The position numbers were made by a program, and so were the translations under genes. Below the pieces are notes generated by a model. It made no database searches, was not told the origin of the DNA, and worked only from the letters and a program-made list of their open reading frames with translations. From contig JABGOU010000017.1 in the NCBI GenBank assembly GCA_018645325.1, forward strand, positions 1-64,000: a stretch of DNA of 64,000 bases, in the 5' to 3' direction. This stretch comes from Desulfobacula sp. (GTDB taxonomy: Bacteria > Desulfobacterota > Desulfobacteria > Desulfobacterales > Desulfobacteraceae). Of the stretch, positions 60,273 through 64,000 are shown one piece after another (the stretch's first letter is position 1; each line of letters starts with the position of its first letter).

Positions 60273-61688
60273 ATGTTTGACGTGAAACCAGAGATAAGGG
60301 TAATGAACCGGGAACAGACTCAAAAGGTTCATAATGATGCGCTGGCGATCCTTGAGAAAACCGGTATTATGGTTGATGATCCCAAGGCTTTGGCCTTGTT
60401 TGAAAAAGCCATTGGGAAACAAAGCAAGAATCATCGCATCCGGATTCCCGAAGAGCTTGTCCAATGGGCAATAAATGCTGCCCCATGTGAAACAAAAATT
60501 TTTGACCGTCTGGGCAATCCATGTTTTACGCTTAATGGAGATGGAACAAGGGAAGCAGTTTTTGGGATCGGTGTAACCAACCTCCATTATCAAGACCCGC
60601 TTAAAAATGATATCCAGCCATTTTTCCGGCATCACATGGCTGCTGCCACAGGCCTGGGAAATAGTCTTGATAACTTTGATTTTATTTCAACGCCTGGGGT
60701 AATCCAGGATATTTCTTCTGAAACAGCCGATCTATATGGCGTCTTAGAAATGATGGCCAATACCACCAAACCTTTGGTGATACTTATTTCCGATTGGGAT
60801 TCTTTTAATCCGGCTTTGGATCTTTGTGAACATCTTGTGGGTGATATATCCACACATCCATTTCTTATACCCTATGTAAACCCGATTACGCCGCTCACCT
60901 TAAATTCTGAAACCACAATGAAAATGGATGCATCTATTAAAAGAGGACTACCCCTTATTTTTTCCAATTATGGCATGTCCGGGGCCACCTGCCCGATAAC
61001 ACCGGCTGGAACCCTGGCTCTTCTTACGGCGGAACTACTTGCAGGATTAACGTATAGTCAACTTGTGAAAGAAGGTGCCCCCATCATTTTAGGAAGCCTT
61101 CCTGCTGCCTTTGACATGAAGAAAGCCGGAAGTTTTTACTCTCCTGCCACATTATTATTGAATCTGGCCTGCGCAGAAATGATGACCTCCTATAAGATTC
61201 CCCACTGCGGGACCTCTGGTAGCGCTAATGGCTGGGGTGCTGATCTTCTTGCCGGGACAACCCTTTGTATCAACCATTTTTCAAGCTGTCTGGGCAAAGC
61301 CGGCATGATTCCTTTTGTGGGCGGCAGTTTTGACTCTCTGGTTTTTTCCCCTGAACTTGTGGTATATAGCGACGATGTGATTCACCAGTCAAGACTGTTT
61401 GCTTCAGGGTTTTCTCTGGATGATGACGCAGTGGGGTTTTCAGACATATCCAATATCGGGCCAAAAGGTAATTTTCTTTTATCAGACCTTACAGCCAAAC
61501 ATTTCAAGGATTCACAGTTTTCAAGTACAATCTGGCCGTTTTTAAGCCTTGATAAATGGAGAGAAAAACATGAACCTGATGCTAAAAAAATATTAAAAGA
61601 CAAAACGATAGAACTATTGAACAACCCTGTTGCCCCAAAAGACAAAGATGAGATCCTATTAAAAGGTGAAGCGTTTTTAAAAAATTAG
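60273..61688 (+). CDS. MttB-superfamily methyltransferase without pyrrolysine (betaine-type)
   Basis: The 471-residue protein aligns with MttB over its whole length (QTQKVHNDALAILEKTGIMVDD, CPITPAGTLALLTAELLAGLTY, GAPIILGSLPAAFDMKKAGSFYSP) and has no amber. Where MttB has pyrrolysine the text is HCGTSGSANGWGADLLAG. Such amber-free members demethylate quaternary amines such as glycine betaine, proline betaine or carnitine and pass the methyl group to a corrinoid protein. It is in one operon with an amino-acid-type importer, which would supply the substrate. The exact compound is open. It ends in TAG, a few bases ahead of a hairpin repeat. Confidence 0.87.
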   Translation: MFDVKPEIRVMNREQTQKVHNDALAILEKTGIMVDDPKALALFEKAIGKQSKNHRIRIPEELVQWAINAAPCETKIFDRLGNPCFTLNGDGTREAVFGIGVTNLHYQDPLKNDIQPFFRHHMAAATGLGNSLDNFDFISTPGVIQDISSETADLYGVLEMMANTTKPLVILISDWDSFNPALDLCEHLVGDISTHPFLIPYVNPITPLTLNSETTMKMDASIKRGLPLIFSNYGMSGATCPITPAGTLALLTAELLAGLTYSQLVKEGAPIILGSLPAAFDMKKAGSFYSPATLLLNLACAEMMTSYKIPHCGTSGSANGWGADLLAGTTLCINHFSSCLGKAGMIPFVGGSFDSLVFSPELVVYSDDVIHQSRLFASGFSLDDDAVGFSDISNIGPKGNFLLSDLTAKHFKDSQFSSTIWPFLSLDKWREKHEPDAKKILKDKTIELLNNPVAPKDKDEILLKGEAFLKN

Positions 61689-61701
61689 GGGTCAAAAATT
61701 A

Positions 61702-61765
61702 GGGGTCAGGCTTTCCTTATTGTCGTTGTTGAGTTCAACAACGACAATAAGGAAAGCCTGACCCC
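61702..61765. repeat. 64-nt perfect hairpin repeat, copy 2
   Basis: Same build as copy 1: two 31-base arms around a two-base loop (GT), outer bases GGGGTCAGGCTTTCCTTATT. Compared with copy 1, five or six positions of one arm differ, each with a matching change in the other arm, so pairing is kept. Extra partial GGGGTCA and TGACCCC words flank it on both sides (61688-61694, 61773-61780). It lies between the convergent mttB-homologue and thiolase genes. Confidence 0.85.
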
Positions 61766-61801
61766 CTTTTCACTGACCCCCTTTTCACCTTTTCATGCGC
61801 G

Positions 61802-62980
61802 TTATTTTTTTCGTTCCAAAATAACGGCCATGCCCTGACCACCACCAATACAAAGTGTTGCCAGACCATATCGCGAACTTCGCGCTTTCATTTCATATAA
61901 AAGTTTTGTTAAAATAGCGCCGCCTGAGGCAGATACTGGATGACCCAGTGCTATGGCGCCGCCATTTACATTAACCTTGTCAATATCCATTTTCAACTCA
62001 CGCATACAAGCCAGTGCCTGGGAGGCAAATGCTTCGTTCAGCTCAATGAGATCAATATCATCAATGGTCAACCCTGCTTTTTCAAGGGCCATCTTTGTGG
62101 CCGGGATAGGACCAATTCCCATGTAAGCTGGATCAACACCGGCAGAGGCATAGGAAACGATTGTTGCCATGGGCGATAGACCCAGTTCATCTGCTTTCTC
62201 CTTTGACATGACAACCAGTGCCGAGGCACCGTCATTCATACCGGATGCACTTCCTGCCGTAACAGTGCCCCCTTTTCTGAATGGGGGTTTCAATTTTTGC
62301 AGTGCTTCAATGGTGGTACCGAATCTGGGATGCTCGTCAGTATCAAATATTTTCGGATCACCTTTTCTCTGGGGAATTTCAACAGGAACGATCTGGTCTT
62401 TAAATTTTCCTTCTTTTATTGCTCGTTCAGCAAGCTTCTGGCTTCTCAAACCAAATTCATCCTGATCTTCTCTTGACACATTATATTTTTCTGCAACATT
62501 TTCAGCTGTTTCTCCCATAGTGTTTCCACTTAAGGGATCAAAAAGAATCAATTGATCCTGAAGCTGTCCATGTCCAAGTCGGTAACCCCATCTGGCTTTT
62601 TTCAACATAAATGTTGCATTGCTCATACTCTCCATACCACCTGCAACAATAATATCTGCATCACCGGATTTAATCACCTGGGCTGCCAGGGTAACTGCCT
62701 TGATACTTCCGGCACAGGCTTTGCTGATGGTAAATTGGGGTTTTTCCACGGGGATCCCTGCTTTTACTGCCACAACCCGTGCTGAGTTAATAGGAAGATC
62801 CCCAGTTCTATATCCTGATGCATAAATGACCTCATCAATCTGATCTCCGGTCAAACCTGCTCTTTTAATAACCTCTTTTATGGGAATGGGACCGAAATCA
62901 ATATCGGTCAACGGAGCAAGGGAACCACCAAATCCACCGATTGCAGTTCTGCAGGCACTGACAATTACAACTTCTTTCAT
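61802..62980 (-). CDS. Acetyl-CoA acetyltransferase (thiolase)
   Basis: The 392-residue enzyme condenses or cleaves acyl-CoA units. Catalytic residues are in place: nucleophile Cys in ISKACAGSIKAVTLA near 89, His in NGGAIALGHPVSASGGAI near 348, second Cys in ATLCIGGGQGMAVIL near 379. Also typical are NEAFASQALACM and GGMESMSNA. AGGAGGAG precedes the ATG. It is alone on its strand between unrelated genes. It may act in fatty acid or acetoacetyl-CoA metabolism. Confidence 0.94.
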   Translation of the reverse strand: MKEVVIVSACRTAIGGFGGSLAPLTDIDFGPIPIKEVIKRAGLTGDQIDEVIYASGYRTGDLPINSARVVAVKAGIPVEKPQFTISKACAGSIKAVTLAAQVIKSGDADIIVAGGMESMSNATFMLKKARWGYRLGHGQLQDQLILFDPLSGNTMGETAENVAEKYNVSREDQDEFGLRSQKLAERAIKEGKFKDQIVPVEIPQRKGDPKIFDTDEHPRFGTTIEALQKLKPPFRKGGTVTAGSASGMNDGASALVVMSKEKADELGLSPMATIVSYASAGVDPAYMGIGPIPATKMALEKAGLTIDDIDLIELNEAFASQALACMRELKMDIDKVNVNGGAIALGHPVSASGGAILTKLLYEMKARSSRYGLATLCIGGGQGMAVILERKK

Positions 62981-63239
62981 TTCTCCTCCTGAAAATATAA
63001 CATTAAATACTTTATCTTAAACATAGCTTTAATATAGCTGTAATATAAATAGTTGAGCGTGTCAACCAAAAACATTTGCGCATATATAGTTAATAATTTG
63101 TCGGTTTTATAAAGACTGAACTATTACTCTAATCCCAGGCATTTTTGACAAACCCGTTAAAAAAGTTATCCCATGGCCAGGTAGCAAATGAAAATTTAAT
63201 GGTGGATTTGGGCTGAATAATTACAGGCCTTTAATCGTA

Positions 63240-63701
63240 TCAGTTGCCGGGATAATATGATGCTATTGCTTCTATACTTTCTCTAAGAGCTAAAGCCACT
63301 TTTTCATCAGCATTCTGTTTGGCATTCATTGCTGTAACAATAACAGCATGGTGTCTTTTCAATCGTTCTTCATAATCTTTCTGGCTTGTTTTGACCCGTT
63401 GAGTCAAAAAATAATCACTGATTGTAAAGATTACATTCTGTGCATGTTTTTCTTTATTCATTACCCACCGGACCAGTTGATTCTGTGATTGTGCATCTGT
63501 CTTGCCTGATAATTTTACAATCATACTGGTGGCCTTTAGAACAGTTGTACTGTCTTCCAACATTTGTTCTATTCTTGCATGATCATTATAGATTCCGCAA
63601 GGTACCTGGCAATGGGCATATACTATATTAATCATAACAAACATGAGACACCAATTGATTATAAATGCTAACAACATCTTTTTAAGAGATAATTTTTTCA
63701 T
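63240..63701 (-). CDS. sodN: Nickel-containing superoxide dismutase
   Basis: The 153-residue protein has a hydrophobic leader (LLAFIINWCLMFVMINIVYA) followed at once by HCQVPCGIYND, the nickel hook of NiSOD (H-C-x-x-P-C-G-x-Y). Cutting after the YA would expose His1, whose amino group, with Cys2 and Cys6, binds nickel. The rest is the four-helix fold of NiSOD (KATSMIVKLS, KEKHAQNVIFTISDYF). AAGGAA precedes the ATG. Here an ordinary export signal seems to replace the SodX-type propeptide processing, so the enzyme would work in the periplasm. No sodX gene is nearby. Confidence 0.9.
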   Translation of the reverse strand: MKKLSLKKMLLAFIINWCLMFVMINIVYAHCQVPCGIYNDHARIEQMLEDSTTVLKATSMIVKLSGKTDAQSQNQLVRWVMNKEKHAQNVIFTISDYFLTQRVKTSQKDYEERLKRHHAVIVTAMNAKQNADEKVALALRESIEAIASYYPGN

Positions 63702-63791
63702 GTCTAATTCCTTGGTTGGTTATAAAAATTTTATCCGGCCCAATCCTTAGGACCGCAAATCTTAGGATTTTGGCGATTTAATATGGCTCAA

Positions 63792-64000
63792 TCAGAAAAA
63801 AACCACATTGTTCCTTCCGTTTTGCTTGGCTTTATACATTGCCTGATCTGCCCTTTTGATAAAATCATCTTTGGTTTCTTCTTCTACATACTGAGTTAGT
63901 CCAAAGCTGCAGGTCACCTGGGTTTTGACTGAAAATGAATATTCTTCAATTAATTTTCGAAGCTTTTCGGCAAAAGGAACAATTGCAGCCCTGTCATTTT
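63792..64000 (-). CDS. Diguanylate cyclase (GGDEF) C-terminal end, partial
   Basis: The minus-strand frame open at the window edge reads FAEKLRKLIEEYSF, TQVTCSFGLTQY and FIKRADQAMYKAKQNGRNNV before a TGA at 63792. This is the end of a GGDEF domain, including the SFG(L/I) strand and the ADQAMYKAK helix. Such enzymes make cyclic di-GMP. The GGDEF signature and any sensor domain lie beyond the window. Confidence 0.85.
   Translation of the reverse strand, partial: NDRAAIVPFAEKLRKLIEEYSFSVKTQVTCSFGLTQYVEEETKDDFIKRADQAMYKAKQNGRNNVVFF

Noticed and set aside
1..64000. CRISPR arrays, tRNA or rRNA genes, complete insertion sequences and pyl genes
   Set aside because: I scanned for regular spaced repeats, tRNA-like and rRNA sequence, transposase motifs and PylS/PylB-type proteins and found none. 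A short or diverged element could have been missed by eye.

Overview
The window looks like a chromosomal segment of a strictly anaerobic, sulfate-reducer-like Desulfobacterota bacterium (Desulfobacteraceae, Desulfobacula/Desulfobacterium type). This is inferred from gene content: a periplasmic cobaltochelatase CbiK, tungsten/molybdenum aldehyde:ferredoxin oxidoreductases with polyferredoxins, MetF/MetV, MttB-family methyltransferases, one of them with an in-frame amber (pyrrolysine) codon, and many PAS/hybrid histidine kinases of one style. No rRNA, tRNA, CRISPR array or complete insertion sequence was seen. Base composition is mostly AT-rich (about 35-42% G+C in the lines I sampled), but 18.1-27.4 kb is clearly GC-richer (about 50-53% in sampled lines).

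Layout. 1-4.2 kb: the end of a sigma-54 activator, a response regulator with a REC-PAS histidine kinase, and an SpmA/SpmB-like membrane protein. 4.4-5.7 kb: an orphan radical SAM protein. 5.7-10.7 kb: a TPP-riboswitch-controlled thiamine precursor uptake and salvage operon (ATPase, permease, binding protein, ThiM, ThiE, ThiD). 10.9-13.3 kb: a ParB-like/DNA methyltransferase fusion and a HigBA toxin-antitoxin pair. 13.3-18.1 kb: a large hybrid kinase among gene remnants and dispersed repeats. 18.1-27.4 kb: a GC-rich module of MetF, an EutA-like reactivase, MetV, two ferredoxins and a shrunken AOR paralogue that lacks its metal-ligand cysteines. It is divergent from a zinc-ribbon protein, a full-length AOR and a polyferredoxin, with an IclR regulator at the end. 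27.6-32.5 kb: a sensory operon (binding protein, HisKA_2 kinase, hybrid kinase, binding protein).

32.5-39.7 kb: gene remnants, a Gate-domain membrane protein, DUF523, an SDR/DUF2867 protein, UvsE, a 46-residue unknown peptide, a degraded PAS-LuxR regulator and a secreted FN3/FISUMP protein. 40.1-43.5 kb: two near-identical cobalamin riboswitches, each with a terminator, ahead of periplasmic CbiK and of CobO plus a porin. 43.7-47.4 kb: two damaged sensor-kinase genes. 47.5-50 kb: housekeeping-type genes (HisJ-like phosphatase, TrmJ-like methylase, ferritin-like protein, DUF3088). 50-61.7 kb: a methylated-amine region with a dimethylglycine-dehydrogenase-like flavoprotein, amber-containing mttB, a TrmB regulator, a kinase, a polar amino-acid-type ABC transporter and a second, amber-free mttB homologue. 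Two 64-nt perfect hairpins of one family lie at its ends. 61.8-64 kb: thiolase, nickel superoxide dismutase and the end of a diguanylate cyclase.

The likely common theme is corrinoid and C1 metabolism. The MttB proteins would move methyl groups to corrinoid proteins, the flavoprotein would handle dimethylglycine-type products, MetF/MetV would oxidise or reduce folate-bound C1 units, and the B12-regulated genes would supply cobalt and corrinoid. The most distinctive items are the amber-interrupted mttB, the EutA-MetFV-AOR module with its dead AOR paralogue, and the paired riboswitches. Remnants of broken genes and repeats are frequent, so much of the rest is a region under erosion.
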